Below, one piece after another: positions 44,301 to 45,772 of a stretch of DNA of 49,207 nt; position 1 is the first letter of the stretch, and every line of letters begins with the position of its first letter. A program made the translations under genes and the position numbers. Below the pieces are notes generated by a model. The model searched no databases. It had not been told where the DNA came from and saw only the letters and a program-made list of their open reading frames with translations. The DNA comes from Phoronis australis (lineage: Eukaryota; Phoronida; Phoronidae), in NCBI GenBank assembly GCA_002633005.1, contig NMRA01000439.1:270169-319375 (forward strand). The letters are read 5' to 3'.

Positions 44301-45772
44301 CGAGACAAAAGTCCACAAAATCCATGGGAAGTTGGCGCGGATGCACAATTCGTGGGCCTTAACTAGTGGTCCGGTTTTGTTTAGTCCTCGTTGATTTCTT
44401 TCCGTAAAAGGTCCGCATATCGAAGAAGTCGAGCCCCCCTATGTTTTAGGCTGAGTGCGCGCATTTGTCCATCCACCATCTTTGGTAACGCGTTGTACGT
44501 GTAACATACCGTGAGAATGATGAGTTTTGGATTAACATTACAACTGAATTTGGGGGTAACACTGCTTACTTGAAGTTTAATGTTGTATAGGAACTTATAG
44601 ACAAGCCTGTGCATTTAGACAAGGATACACAAAACTATAGTGTTTAACCAAGTAGAAGCACATATTTTCTGTGAAATTTGATTTTTACTTCATACCAATT
44701 TACTGTTAACAGGGTCCGTGGCCATTTCATTTTACTAAAAATTAGCGAAAAAGAAAGAAACATTCATAACAAAATGATAATATCAATAACATGACCAAAG
44801 TCTTCATACAAATATTCCCGACGAAATCTCAAAAACGCTAAATTATCATTTCATTTTTAGTTTATTCAACTTTTGAGTTTTTTATGGAAACCAAAGAGAC
44901 CAAAACTTCAATAGCCCATCATGCAAAAGTGGAATATCTTAAAAGCAATCCCTAAAAAGGTGGCAAACTGTGCATAAGGCATAGTATGAGAAAATTTCAT
45001 CTGAATTAGCTGAGCCATTTCTGGGATATGATGTTCCGATATTGGACATTTTTCTAGAGTCCTACATAAAATTAACGAGATCCGGAAATTTCAATACATG
45101 GTTGTTGTTGATAAGACGCACTCTATATCGTGTATAAGCGTATATGGTTGTATTGCCATGTTACTGAGTCAAGTACCACGCAAACAAGACATTGTCGACC
45201 CCGACGGACCAGCGAACCTTATTGCCGTTCACGCTTTCTCGAGCAGGAGTGTGGATCACATTTTTTAAGGCCTCAAAATATCACACATAATTGTGGAAAC
45301 TAAGTCAAAATAGCCTAAACGGCGACGAGATATCTCACCGACACGGCGAAAAAAAGTCAGCATTATCGACATTTTCGTTGTCAAAGTAAAAGTTTATAAA
45401 TGTCTGTGCATTCGCAAAAAGTGACATGATTGGTTGCCGACAAAACGAATTTTTTTTTTACCGCTGAGCAAAATTTTGGTGGGCGGATAGCATACAGCCC
45501 AGACACCGGGTAGGGAATGAGCCTAAGAATTTAAAGTTAGAAAAATATCGTGATATCTATTATGCATGAGCTTGAATGACGACATGTCCAAGACCACTCA
45601 AGCGTGGGTTCGGAAAATACGCCTCACATGGCCCTGTTGAAGAGCTGCACAACGTTACATAACCACATCACATGACTTGGGTCTACAGCAGACCGTGTGT
45701 TCGTATGGAAAACGTGGTCAACTCACCTGAATATAACAAAATAGACAGCAAAAGGAGCACAGCTAGCGCCAT
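1180..45772 (-). CDS. Multidomain C-type lectin / discoidin / FAMeT / WSC protein gene, 42 exons, 3' incomplete
   Basis: Spliced model built by reading the minus strand and requiring GT-AG borders and matching codon phase at all 41 junctions. The chain stays open for 1,962 codons. Domain order with approximate residues: signal peptide 1-16; CTLD1 22-149; CTLD2 155-288; CTLD3 292-424; CTLD4 440-566; CTLD5 573-703; discoidin 1 706-1031 with a FAMeT-like domain inserted at 765-916; discoidin 2 1033-1187; discoidin 3 1190-1341; WSC 1350-1442; CTLD6 1450-1580; CTLD7 1593-1713; CTLD8 1735-1868; CTLD9 from about 1881, unfinished. CTLDs bind sugars, often with Ca2+. Discoidin domains bind lipids or glycans. 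WSC is a Cys-rich putative carbohydrate binder. Inference: an extracellular recognition or adhesion protein, reminiscent of mannose-receptor-like chains but not an orthologue I can name. The C-terminus lies outside the window, so secreted versus membrane-bound is undecided. Individual exons follow. Confidence 0.9.
1248..2681. other. Introns around exon 41, nothing else recognised
   Basis: Intronic stretches 1248-1611 and 1794-2681 are AT-rich, with no coding motif or obvious repeat. Confidence 0.5.
1612..1793 (-). CDS. Exon 41: CTLD9, N-terminal part
   Basis: Phase 1 to 0, residues 1880-1940. GSCAPDNDSWKALDGKCYLF, SWRQANSYCMQRGGYLTSI and REQNFIQAQ. A standard CTLD first half with both early Cys. 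The ORF extends upstream past the acceptor, but TTTGTCAG is a good splice site and the phase fits. Confidence 0.9.
2682..2708 (-). CDS. Exon 40: 27-nt proline/threonine micro-exon
   Basis: A strong acceptor (TTCTCACCACTCCAG) and a consensus donor (GTAAGT) frame 27 nt, phase 1 to 1, coding TPPPTAGP. The composition matches the Pro/Thr linkers between other modules, and the phases join exon 39 to exon 41 without a shift. Because it is symmetric it could be optional. Confidence 0.7.
3376..3442 (+). repeat. tRNA-derived (SINE-like) fragment
   Basis: TTAGCACAATGGTAGAAC resembles a pol III A box, and GGTTGATTGAGTC about 40 bp later a decayed B box. No acceptor stem closes, so it is not a functional tRNA. 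It is most likely the head of an old SINE in the intron between exons 39 and 40. Confidence 0.5.
3947..4173 (-). CDS. Exon 39: CTLD8, WIGF to C-terminus with EPN/WND
   Basis: Phase 2 to 1, residues 1795-1870. SSISYWIGFNNRDSKKGYVW, DGSPSDFTNWNRGEPNNAN, NCAEMDV, GKWNDNFC and WICKLRR. It is the most canonical sugar site in the gene (EPN and WND on one exon). The donor is GTGTGG, weak. Read-through gives eight more codons, ending FSC, and a TAA at 3921-3923. Confidence 0.9.
4174..5789. other. Intron between exons 38 and 39, first part
   Basis: AT-rich sequence with no CTLD-like reading or clear repeat. It merges into the minisatellite that starts near 5790. Confidence 0.5.
5790..6490. repeat. 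Degenerate 24-bp minisatellite
   Basis: About 700 bp built from diverged copies of a unit near GGGCATGTTCAGTGTGAATA, clearest as back-to-back 24-mers at 6361-6410. Many units contain TGTTCA-ATG-TGAACA, a near-palindrome. The minus strand stays partly open (EHAQN-type repeats), but there is no splice-consistent exon, so it is treated as non-coding. Confidence 0.75.
6520..6710 (-). CDS. Exon 38b: duplicated CTLD8 exon, alternative or decaying
   Basis: Acceptor CTCTGTGTCTAG and donor GTAAGA bound a 191-nt open segment in phase 0 to 2, the same as exon 38a. It reads INYVTNQDLRRTWVDARSDC, LNQGGDLVSFHNWTE and LSKVKKAILARQ, clearly homologous to 38a (shared TWVDARSDC and SFHN). After ARQG the in-frame reading loses CTLD character, while the next frame reads DGHDDYLGFTSSG, which looks like CTLD. 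A one-base change in an A5 run is implied. It is either a mutually exclusive exon with a rebuilt C-terminal part, a pseudo-exon, or a sequencing error. Not counted in the main chain. Confidence 0.5.
6792..6925 (-). CDS. Exon 38a: CTLD8, helix exon (main copy)
   Basis: Phase 0 to 2, residues 1751-1794. VNKPDDVNAQKTWVDARSDC, QKQGAELASFHNSTYH and WRKHVL. The strong donor GTGAGT gives phase 2, and exon 39 then continues as HVL-YRGSSISYWIGF, a normal CTLD. A diverged duplicate with the same phases lies just downstream at 6520-6710. Confidence 0.9.
6926..7743. other. Intron between exons 37 and 38, nothing recognised
   Basis: 818 bp, AT-rich, with no coding motif. Confidence 0.5.
7744..7943 (-). 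CDS. Exon 37: CTLD7 C-terminus fused to CTLD8 start
   Basis: Phase 1 to 0, residues 1684-1750. IGQCVAMGAGQTAGLWADQS, HAICEK ends CTLD7, with WAD at the WND position. A Pro-rich linker (GPPPVTRLVTPPP) then leads to CPSGWETIGDYCFQ, the start of CTLD8. The inter-domain intron present between most modules is missing here. Confidence 0.92.
7944..8336. other. Intron between exons 36 and 37
   Basis: 393 bp without recognisable features. Confidence 0.5.
8337..8485 (-). CDS. Exon 36: CTLD7, central part
   Basis: Phase 2 to 1, residues 1634-1683. FEQAFLSSQLGNRDQSYW, TDLTDNK, TNWGPSQP. The motif is YWTDL rather than WIGL, and the sugar triplet becomes QPG, so this domain is diverged. The acceptor (CTTGCAG) sits inside unit 1 of a minisatellite. 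The donor GTACCG is weak. Confidence 0.87.
8473..8725. repeat. About 45-bp tandem repeat overlapping exon 36 acceptor
   Basis: Six diverged units beginning near 8473, 8521, 8566, 8613, 8657 and 8701. They share (T)GTTCAAAC-CTGCAAG-GGTTAAACACGAT. Unit 1 includes the first bases of exon 36 and its CTTGCAG acceptor, so the other units carry copies of a 3' splice site. Further units occur at 9048-9170. Confidence 0.65.
8808..8872 (-). pseudogene. Relic CTLD exon in the intron before exon 36
   Basis: 65 nt between an AG (GCTGAACAG, weak pyrimidine tract) and a GTAACG donor read LRVKPMTSVENFITSVCRQV, like CTLD helix 2. Including it would shift the frame into exon 36 (it ends in phase 1 where phase 2 is required), and exon 35 joins exon 36 perfectly without it. 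It is therefore probably a leftover of a duplicated exon. Confidence 0.35.
9048..9170. repeat. Second cluster of the 45-bp repeat
   Basis: Three units (CACTTGTTCAAAC..., CAGTTGTTCAAAC..., GCTTGTTCAAATC...) resemble those at 8473-8725. The clusters are separated by the relic exon and an N at 9030. Confidence 0.55.
9876..9991 (-). CDS. Exon 35: CTLD7, N-terminal part
   Basis: Phase 0 to 2, residues 1596-1633. DWIPYKSSCYLFSDF, WDWARHFCQSLGGNLVRVDN. The AA left over joins G of exon 36 to give Lys, producing VDNKFEQAFL, a perfect CTLD helix-2 junction. That supports skipping a relic exon at 8808-8872. Confidence 0.92.
10070..10180 (+). repeat. Interspersed repeat family D fragment
   Basis: CACAATGTGGTGAACAGG followed by TTTTCATTTTGTCAAATTTC recurs inverted at about 33480-33600 and in part at 28165-28215 and 13410-13445. 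Confidence 0.5.
10335..10448 (-). CDS. Exon 34: CTLD6 C-terminus, Pro-rich linker, first Cys of CTLD7
   Basis: Phase 0 to 0, residues 1558-1595. LWNDDLCDAQYSALCKTP closes CTLD6 with an intact WND. It continues into a proline-rich linker (PPPSVPPSHPG) and ends CDR, the opening Cys of CTLD7. One exon therefore bridges two domains, unlike the phase-1 boundaries elsewhere. Confidence 0.92.
10449..10979. other. Intron between exons 33 and 34
   Basis: 531 bp, nothing recognised. Confidence 0.5.
10980..11134 (-). CDS. Exon 33: CTLD6, WIGL and EPN exon
   Basis: Phase 1 to 0, residues 1506-1557. NVWIGLNDLDHSMYFEW, DGSPVLLTKWNSHEPNNW and EDCVHVI. EPN is intact (mannose-type). The donor is GTATGC after REV-coding GAG. 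The frame stays open beyond it for some distance, but exon 34 supplies the required WND segment. Confidence 0.93.
11135..11976. other. Intron between exons 32 and 33
   Basis: 842 bp, AT-rich, nothing recognised. Confidence 0.5.
11977..12159 (-). CDS. Exon 32: CTLD6, N-terminal part
   Basis: Phase 1 to 1, residues 1445-1505. CADGWTPNGDSCYMLV, WQDARDYCRSAGGDLASV and YSFVTSMIAG. It starts the second lectin block, which follows the discoidin and WSC modules. Confidence 0.93.
12366..12590 (+). repeat. Interspersed repeat family C copy
   Basis: AAGTGGTTTCTAGGCC, later CACGCCAACTTGTAGA, then a CTCGAGCAAGGA-like end. The same order of blocks recurs at 24745-24935 and 28895-29105, all in + orientation inside introns. 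Confidence 0.5.
12693..12858 (-). CDS. Exon 31: WSC domain, second half
   Basis: Phase 0 to 1, residues 1390-1444. YMYAGLQNSKYCYCGNSYG, then RCTNPC and GACGGSYASTIYST. The Y-x-G-L...CYCG and CGG motifs are diagnostic for WSC. Intron placement splits the domain just after its third Cys. Confidence 0.92.
12859..13712. other. Intron inside the WSC domain
   Basis: 854 bp. Part (13410-13600) resembles family D and a segment near 20423 (CATTCACAGCAATGTTAGAA is shared). The rest is unremarkable. Confidence 0.45.
13713..13852 (-). CDS. Exon 30: WSC domain, first half
   Basis: Phase 1 to 0, residues 1343-1389. IGCYEDKRNDPDLPF starts the WSC fold (G-C-Y-x-D), and MSCIRHCFQN supplies the second and third Cys with the usual CxxxC spacing. 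WSC domains occur in yeast wall sensors, polycystin-1 and animal secreted proteins and are presumed to bind carbohydrate. Confidence 0.9.
13853..14330. other. Intron between exons 29 and 30
   Basis: 478 bp, nothing recognised. Confidence 0.5.
14331..14469 (-). CDS. Exon 29: C-terminus of discoidin 3
   Basis: Phase 0 to 1, residues 1297-1342. IFTGNNDAQTIRKYL, ARYIRLYPDTF and RWEVYGCH, the standard F5/8C close. Confidence 0.93.
15066..15135 (+). repeat. tRNA-derived (SINE-like) fragment
   Basis: TATAGCTATTGCAAAG (A-box-like) and GTGGGTTAAAGTCC (B-box-like) are about 50 bp apart, with an internal GTCGGACGG duplication. There is no intact cloverleaf. It lies between exons 28 and 29. Confidence 0.45.
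15303..15446 (-). CDS. Exon 28: central part of discoidin 3
   Basis: Phase 0 to 0, 144 nt, residues 1249-1296. VDFEVSLYITGVATRGR, AWVKTYYIMYR, DGQTWYSYQE. The acceptor is GTTGTTGCAG and the donor GTACAT. Confidence 0.93.
15447..16093. other. Intron inside discoidin 3
   Basis: 647 bp, nothing recognised. Confidence 0.5.
16094..16272 (-). CDS. Exon 27: N-terminal part of discoidin 3
   Basis: Phase 1 to 0, 179 nt, residues 1189-1248. GCEPIPLIDG, LDSQLTASSQYT, SRSRLNTVRANGLPGAW and GGQWIQ. It is the least diverged of the three discoidin starts relative to the family consensus. Confidence 0.94.
16648..16732 (-). repeat. tRNA-derived element with good A and B boxes
   Basis: Minus strand: ATGGCTCAGCAGTAC (A box) and GGGTTTGAGTCCCGG (B box, 16660-16670 core), 40-45 bp apart, with a matching T-arm stem CCCGGG...CCCGG. 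The acceptor ends do not pair and there is no clean anticodon loop, so a SINE head or tRNA pseudogene is more likely than a working tRNA. Confidence 0.6.
16735..16783. repeat. Two-copy 20-bp direct repeat
   Basis: TTATGTTCATTATAGGTCAC occurs twice back to back with a short spacer in the intron between exons 26 and 27. Confidence 0.7.
17151..17292 (-). CDS. Exon 26: C-terminus of discoidin 2
   Basis: Phase 0 to 1, 142 nt (same length as exon 23), residues 1142-1188. FTGNTDQNSTVVNMF, ARYVRLYPSTF and RFDVIGC. GN-x-D followed by the P-F-x-ARYVR motif is diagnostic for F5/8C. Confidence 0.93.
17431..17748. mobile_element. MITE-like fold-back element with about 55-bp inverted ends
   Basis: The left end AAAAATAAATCAATTACTGG... 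and the right end (reverse complement AAAAATAAATCAATTACTAG...) match over about 55 bp, through GGTTTACTGAGATGG / GGTTTATTGAGATGG. The inside has no coding capacity. Target-site duplication is unclear. It lies in the intron between exons 25 and 26. Confidence 0.75.
18342..18491 (-). CDS. Exon 25: central part of discoidin 2
   Basis: Phase 0 to 0, exactly 150 nt, residues 1092-1141. VDLGLDLRIRGVVTQGRSD, EWVTSYKVAYW and FYQEPFGQVK are typical of the F5/8C middle block (VDLG, G-V-x-T-Q-G-R, W-V-T-S-Y). Confidence 0.94.
18492..19060. other. Intron inside discoidin 2
   Basis: 569 bp, nothing recognised. Confidence 0.5.
19061..19239 (-). CDS. Exon 24: N-terminal part of discoidin 2
   Basis: Phase 1 to 0, residues 1032-1091. 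SECVGEYLVNG, DSALTASSES, AARGRIDMQK and AGGWSSGSSSNQYIQ. The organisation is the usual one for this gene, with Cys to WIQ on a single 179-nt exon, the same length as exon 27 of discoidin 3. This implies domain duplication. Confidence 0.92.
19553..19627. repeat. Three-copy 25-27-bp tandem repeat
   Basis: TAATTTGACCTAGATAATT is repeated three times with one or two substitutions per unit. Confidence 0.8.
20093..20341. mobile_element. hAT-like MITE, 249 bp, TSD TAACTA
   Basis: Begins CGGGATATGGAATGACCAAT and ends GAAAATTCCAGGCCCTG, an imperfect inverted pair derived from CAGGGCTTGGAAT. It is flanked on both sides by TAACTA (20087-20092, 20342-20347). It has the same length and internal sequence (repeated AAGAGGAAA) as the copy at 37989-38237. 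No coding capacity. Confidence 0.8.
20589..20730 (-). CDS. Exon 23: C-terminus of discoidin 1
   Basis: Phase 0 to 1, residues 985-1031. NIDRSTKVQHNL, EARYVRIRPETWNNRPSLR and WEILGC give the conserved F5/8C end with its last Cys. Acceptor CTTCGTAG. Confidence 0.93.
21140..21420. repeat. About 100-bp tandem repeat, three copies, next to exon 22
   Basis: Units start near 21140, 21236 and 21340 and share TGGAAATGCCA(A/G)TTGTGTT, GAGA-CCCAGAAA, CCATGAG and GGGGCGGAGTTAA. The array ends about 15 bp from the exon 22 donor. Confidence 0.65.
21435..21637 (-). CDS. Exon 22: central part of discoidin 1
   Basis: Phase 1 to 0, residues 917-984. RGGWAPKTTTSKSEWIM, ADFSVPIVVKGLVTQGRSD and EWVTSYWMEYK match the middle of an F5/8C domain. 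The intron that separates WIQ from VDLG in discoidins 2 and 3 is absent. The donor is GTTTGT, unusual but phase-correct. A tandem repeat (21140-21420) begins just beyond it. Confidence 0.92.
21638..22121. other. Intron between exons 21 and 22
   Basis: 484 bp, AT-rich, nothing recognised. Confidence 0.5.
22122..22260 (-). CDS. Exon 21: FAMeT-like domain, C-terminus
   Basis: Phase 0 to 1, 139 nt, residues 871-916. VGTGDNPLDANSVFMSWQDP, VGGVAVYTGQGIAGTWRF complete the domain, including the conserved SWQDP. Together exons 19-21 form a symmetric phase 1-1 unit of 456 nt (152 codons). Confidence 0.92.
22261..22665. other. Intron inside the FAMeT-like domain
   Basis: 405 bp, nothing recognised. 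Confidence 0.5.
22666..22877 (-). CDS. Exon 20: FAMeT-like domain, core
   Basis: Phase 1 to 0, residues 800-870. Hallmarks of the family are all present: AHINL, YEIVIGGWGNSKSAIR, SVMGSMVSANSFKKFWISW and FIK. This exon is the strongest identification in the inserted module. Confidence 0.93.
23043..23147 (-). CDS. Exon 19: FAMeT-like domain, part 1
   Basis: Phase 1 to 1, 105 nt, residues 765-799. It reads TQRVITLNTRDET, TGLHLLASTSITFQFKG, matching the start of the farnesoic acid O-methyltransferase-like (Methyltransf_FA) domain. Despite its name, this family in multidomain proteins is not known to be catalytic. The preceding intron contains a run of 33 C (G in the transcript). Confidence 0.85.
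23310..23343. repeat. C33 homopolymer ending in N
   Basis: Thirty-three C on the + strand (G in the transcript) followed by an N. The true length is probably unresolved. It lies in the intron between the discoidin half-exon and the first FAMeT exon. Confidence 0.9.
23455..23631 (-). CDS. Exon 18: linker and N-terminal half of discoidin 1
   Basis: Phase 1 to 1, residues 706-764. A Pro/Thr linker (NAPTPSTEPFATSVTPT) is followed by CEAQAMISG and DDRITSSSSID, then SRLDFTT. These align with the first strand block of F5/8C domains (Cys, then D-x-x-I-T-A-S-S, then a-R-L). The exon stops before the GGW motif, which is found three exons later, at 21637, after an inserted domain. Confidence 0.9.
23866..23900 (-). 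repeat. Partial tRNA-derived fragment
   Basis: The minus strand carries TAGGTTCGAGTCCC, a near-consensus B box. No A box is recognised. It abuts the family B repeat that starts at about 23916. Confidence 0.4.
23916..24290 (+). repeat. Interspersed repeat family B copy
   Basis: Shares with 37129-37545 the blocks CATATGAAACTTTC-like, CCACTTTTGCATGAGGGGCT, TAATTTAGAAA, TTTTTGAGATTT and GGTCACATGAC-like, in the same order. Further copies are listed at 35640, 43870 and 44690. Confidence 0.7.
24745..24935 (+). repeat. Interspersed repeat family C copy
   Basis: GAAGTGGTTTCTGGGC, then GACAACTTAGTGTTGCC and CAAGCAACAACAAAGT, aligning with 12366-12590 and 28895-29105. Confidence 0.45.
25344..25460 (-). 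CDS. Exon 17: CTLD5, canonical EPN/WND C-terminus
   Basis: Phase 1 to 1, residues 667-705. GEPNGYDGGEDCVVI and GKWNDAKCFS provide both EPN and WND, the mannose-type Ca2+-binding signature. It ends YICEKPS. This is one of three domains here with a complete site. It closes the first five-CTLD block before the discoidin block. Confidence 0.94.
25621..25871. repeat. Direct repeat of about 77 bp with hairpin between copies
   Basis: Copy 1 is 25621-25697 and copy 2 is 25794-25871. Both run TGACCTATCGCAAGCTC(C/T)G to TAAAATGGCG(A/G)CTTGGAA. Just before copy 2, GCGATAGGTTGACC can pair with GGTTGACCTATCGC (two mismatches). Confidence 0.75.
26148..26270 (-). CDS. Exon 16: CTLD5, WIGG and long-loop exon
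   Basis: Phase 1 to 1, residues 626-666. It reads NFWIGGNDLGAEGGWSW, then DGSPFRYLNWHP, and the Gly of GEPN is completed across the junction. The frame stays open past the donor (GTATGA), but only splicing to 25460 restores the CTLD consensus. Confidence 0.92.
26271..27137. other. Intron between exons 15 and 16
   Basis: 867 bp, nothing recognised. Confidence 0.5.
27138..27308 (-). CDS. Exon 15: CTLD5, N-terminal part
   Basis: Phase 1 to 1, residues 569-625. Contains CGPYWLYDSTNNNCYYI, SWAGSRASCQSKGGELL and SINTPHEQTFMT, a typical first half of a CTLD. The donor is the unusual palindromic GTTAAC, a likely weak splice site. Confidence 0.9.
27309..28622. other. Intron between exons 14 and 15
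   Basis: 1.3 kb with one N at 27989 and a short family D fragment near 28165-28215. No coding motif. Confidence 0.5.
28623..28767 (-). CDS. Exon 14: CTLD4, sugar-site loop and C-terminus
   Basis: Phase 0 to 1, residues 521-568. NWGTGEPSSKQENCVEF has EPS rather than EPN. MWNDNSC keeps the WND motif. The domain ends GFVCKKPAS. Sugar-site residues are only partly conserved, so Ca2+ binding is possible but not assured. Confidence 0.93.
28895..29105 (+). repeat. Interspersed repeat family C copy
   Basis: GAGAAGTGATTTCTGGGCCC, CACGCCATGTCAAACCAACT, CTCGAGCAACAGCGAACAG. A partial extra copy of the first block (TCAACTTGGCT...GAGAAGTGATT) precedes it. Confidence 0.5.
29106..30114. other. Rest of intron between exons 13 and 14
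   Basis: About 1 kb, nothing recognised. Confidence 0.5.
30115..30203 (-). CDS. Exon 13: CTLD4, central part
   Basis: Phase 1 to 0, 89 nt, residues 491-520. It reads ANLEQSSWFGLNDKA and YTYVDGTDYSE, with WFGL in place of WIGL. The frame is continuous with both flanking exons. Confidence 0.9.
31102..31618. mobile_element. hAT-like element, 517 bp, TSD ATTATT
   Basis: Starts CAGGGCTTGGAATGACCAAT and ends GCGGAAAATTCAAAGTCCTG. It is flanked by ATTATT on both sides (31096-31101, 31619-31624). It shares terminal sequence with the two 249-bp copies but has a longer, different, CpG-richer interior without a transposase reading frame. It lies 45 bp from the exon 12 donor. Confidence 0.8.
31663..31821 (-). 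CDS. Exon 12: CTLD4, N-terminal part
   Basis: Phase 1 to 1, residues 438-490. Shows YSCPVGWKLFKQSCYWF, then WDAADAACIDQSATLTSV and NADEQSFIS. The donor is GTATTG, one of the weaker sites. The 3' border lies only 45 bp from a hAT-like insertion (31102-31618). Confidence 0.9.
31822..32326. other. Intron between exons 11 and 12
   Basis: 505 bp, nothing recognised. Confidence 0.5.
32327..32434 (-). CDS. Exon 11: CTLD3, C-terminus and linker
   Basis: Phase 1 to 1, residues 402-437. GQWITDYCFVKKPFVCEME is the CTLD end, with WITD where WND is expected. It is followed by a short Pro/Thr linker (IATPTP) leading to CTLD4. Confidence 0.9.
32435..33048. other. Intron between exons 10 and 11
   Basis: 614 bp, AT-rich, nothing recognised. 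Confidence 0.5.
33049..33165 (-). CDS. Exon 10: CTLD3, long-loop exon
   Basis: Phase 1 to 1, 117 nt, residues 363-401. Contains DGTFALWNDNPPSVQFWDNG, then YPKNTGRMDCAVYL. The usual E/QPN/D triplet is YPK, so standard sugar coordination is missing. As a symmetric 1-1 exon it could be skipped without a frameshift, although that would break the domain. Confidence 0.9.
33480..33600 (-). repeat. Interspersed repeat family D copy
   Basis: Minus strand: GGGCACAATATGGCATACAA, GTGAAATTTCATTTTGTCAA, then TTTCTCAACAAGAAAAACTT, matching the + strand at 10070-10180. The following 33625-33830 holds a faint copy of the 54-425 element (GGCCACTATGGGGCA). Confidence 0.55.
34096..34181 (-). CDS. Exon 9: CTLD3, WIGIS exon
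   Basis: Phase 2 to 1, 86 nt, residues 334-362. It reads EKTYVAKTLAPKL then RQIWIGIS, ending exactly after the hydrophobic core motif. The acceptor TTTTACTTAG is of average strength and the donor is GTAAGC. Confidence 0.9.
34386..34518 (-). CDS. Exon 8: CTLD3, N-terminal part
   Basis: Phase 1 to 2, residues 290-333. It begins GKCPRGWREWFGRCYSV and continues WVDAVNYCQSIGAGLIVMD. CTLD3 is the only CTLD here spread over four exons, so its intron positions differ from all its neighbours. Confidence 0.92.
34519..35060. other. Intron between exons 7 and 8
   Basis: 542 bp. A CGCCCCCTGGTG motif near 34762 recalls the 54-425 element. Otherwise nothing recognised. Confidence 0.45.
35061..35167 (-). 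CDS. Exon 7: CTLD2, C-terminus
   Basis: Phase 2 to 1, residues 254-289. It contains GDNCVLVMS, then YKWRTESCQ, where WND would be expected, and ends FICERPQ. The two conserved Cys are present, so the fold is kept. The WND motif is lost, which suggests a non-sugar or altered-ligand domain. Confidence 0.9.
35640..35815 (-). repeat. Interspersed repeat family B fragment
   Basis: Minus strand shows TCTCAGAAACGGCTGATCCA and TATGAAACTTTCAGATACTG, like the start of the copies at 37129 and 44690 (reverse). Confidence 0.55.
36078..36157 (-). CDS. Exon 6: CTLD2, long-loop exon
   Basis: Phase 0 to 2, 80 nt, residues 228-253. It reads SGSYRWLDNTA then AEWDTGMPNA, aligning with the W-x-DG...W..GxPN segment of CTLDs. 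The first residue of the sugar triplet is Met instead of Glu or Gln, so canonical Ca2+/sugar coordination is doubtful. Confidence 0.9.
36158..36655. other. Intron between exons 5 and 6
   Basis: 498 bp. Several overlapping open frames occur here but show no splice-consistent lectin motif. Confidence 0.45.
36656..36885 (-). CDS. Exon 5: CTLD2, N-terminal and central parts
   Basis: Phase 1 to 0, residues 151-227. Shows GWHPLGTRCYKLF, WQESQQTCQENDGNL and the WIGIS motif (NNNVWIGISDQ). Unlike CTLD1, one exon carries everything up to WIGIS, so the helix-2 intron is absent here. The donor is GTGATG, weaker than most. Confidence 0.92.
37129..37545 (+). repeat. Interspersed repeat family B, fullest copy
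   Basis: Runs from CCTTAAGGTTACACAGGATC through ATATCTCAGAAATGGCTCA, CCACTTTTGCATGAGGGGCT and TTTTTGAGATTTCGTC to GTCACGTGACCC. It aligns over most of its length with 23916-24290 and, inverted, with 44690-45075. Confidence 0.7.
37663..37790 (-). CDS. Exon 4: CTLD1, sugar-site loop and C-terminus
   Basis: Phase 2 to 1, residues 108-150. The loop reads WAQGQPDNYQKREHC, containing QPD, the triplet associated with galactose-type specificity. The WND position is altered to LND (GQLNDASC). The domain closes with YYICKR, the conserved last Cys. Only this CTLD in the window has QPD. Confidence 0.92.
37989..38237. mobile_element. hAT-like MITE, 249 bp, TSD ATACAT/ATATAT
   Basis: Starts CAGGGGTTGGAATGACCAAT and ends GAAAATTCCAAGCCCTG. 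Flanks ATACAT (37983-37988) and ATATAT (38238-38243) differ by one base. Same 249-bp length as the copy at 20093-20341. Confidence 0.8.
38238..39758. other. Rest of intron between exons 3 and 4
   Basis: About 1.5 kb, AT-rich, no gene or clear repeat. Confidence 0.5.
39759..39880 (-). CDS. Exon 3: CTLD1, central part (WIGL motif)
   Basis: Phase 0 to 2, residues 68-107. It carries the CTLD hallmark YWIGLNDKATDG followed by KFVWTDN, which in the family leads to the long-loop sugar site on the next exon. Donor GTAAGT and acceptor TTATTTTCAG are both strong. Confidence 0.93.
40635..40693. repeat. Perfect 28-bp inverted repeat with 3-nt loop
   Basis: Left arm 40635-40662 and right arm 40666-40693 are exact reverse complements (TAGGCAATGACCATCGCCTC... 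on the left), with TCG between. The near-identical TGTGGACT(T/A)AG lies just outside each arm. Confidence 0.95.
41156..41310 (-). CDS. Exon 2: CTLD1, N-terminal part
   Basis: Residues 16-67, phase 1 to 0. The CTLD opening is clear: CPQGWIPYKNNCYFF, then a Trp-rich stretch, the helix Cys (NSLCAGRSG) and the LTTIVNKAEA strand. It joins the next exon directly to give KAEA-DFLSGEV, the usual CTLD helix-2 region. The 4.4-kb intron before it is the longest in the gene. Confidence 0.92.
43151..43223. repeat. Inverted repeat (stem-loop)
   Basis: GCATTTTGAGAACCAG pairs with CTGGTTCTCAGAATGC (one mismatch) around a 26-nt loop, with partly matching GC-rich outer ends. Confidence 0.75.
43870..44060 (-). 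repeat. Interspersed repeat family B fragment
   Basis: GTGCATAAAGCATAGTATGT, then TCTAGGGTTCTACATAA at its far side, parallel GTGCATAAGGCATAGTATGA and TCTAGAGTCCTACATAA in the copy at 44690-45075. Confidence 0.6.
44690..45075 (-). repeat. Interspersed repeat family B copy (inverted)
   Basis: Contains CATCATGCAAAAGTGG (reverse of CCACTTTTGCATGATG) and CGACGAAATCTCAAAAACGC (reverse of the TTTTTGAGATTTCGTC block), in reverse order to 37129-37545. Confidence 0.7.
45727..45772 (-). CDS. Exon 1: start codon and signal peptide
   Basis: The ATG at 45772-45770 opens a reading of 15 codons, MALAVLLLLSILLYS, a textbook hydrophobic signal-peptide core. It ends in a consensus donor (CAG/GTGAGT) in phase 1. 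It lies about 95 nt downstream of a TATA-like box. Exon 2 accepts phase 1 and begins the first lectin domain, so secretion followed by an extracellular chain is consistent. Confidence 0.85.

Larger units (their letters stand above)
41311..45726. other. Intron 1, 4.4 kb
   Basis: Holds two family B copies, a hairpin at 43151-43223 and a GC-rich cluster of small stem-loops at 41397-41480. No additional exon is supported. Its size and position make it a plausible place for regulatory sequence, but nothing specific is visible. Confidence 0.6.
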
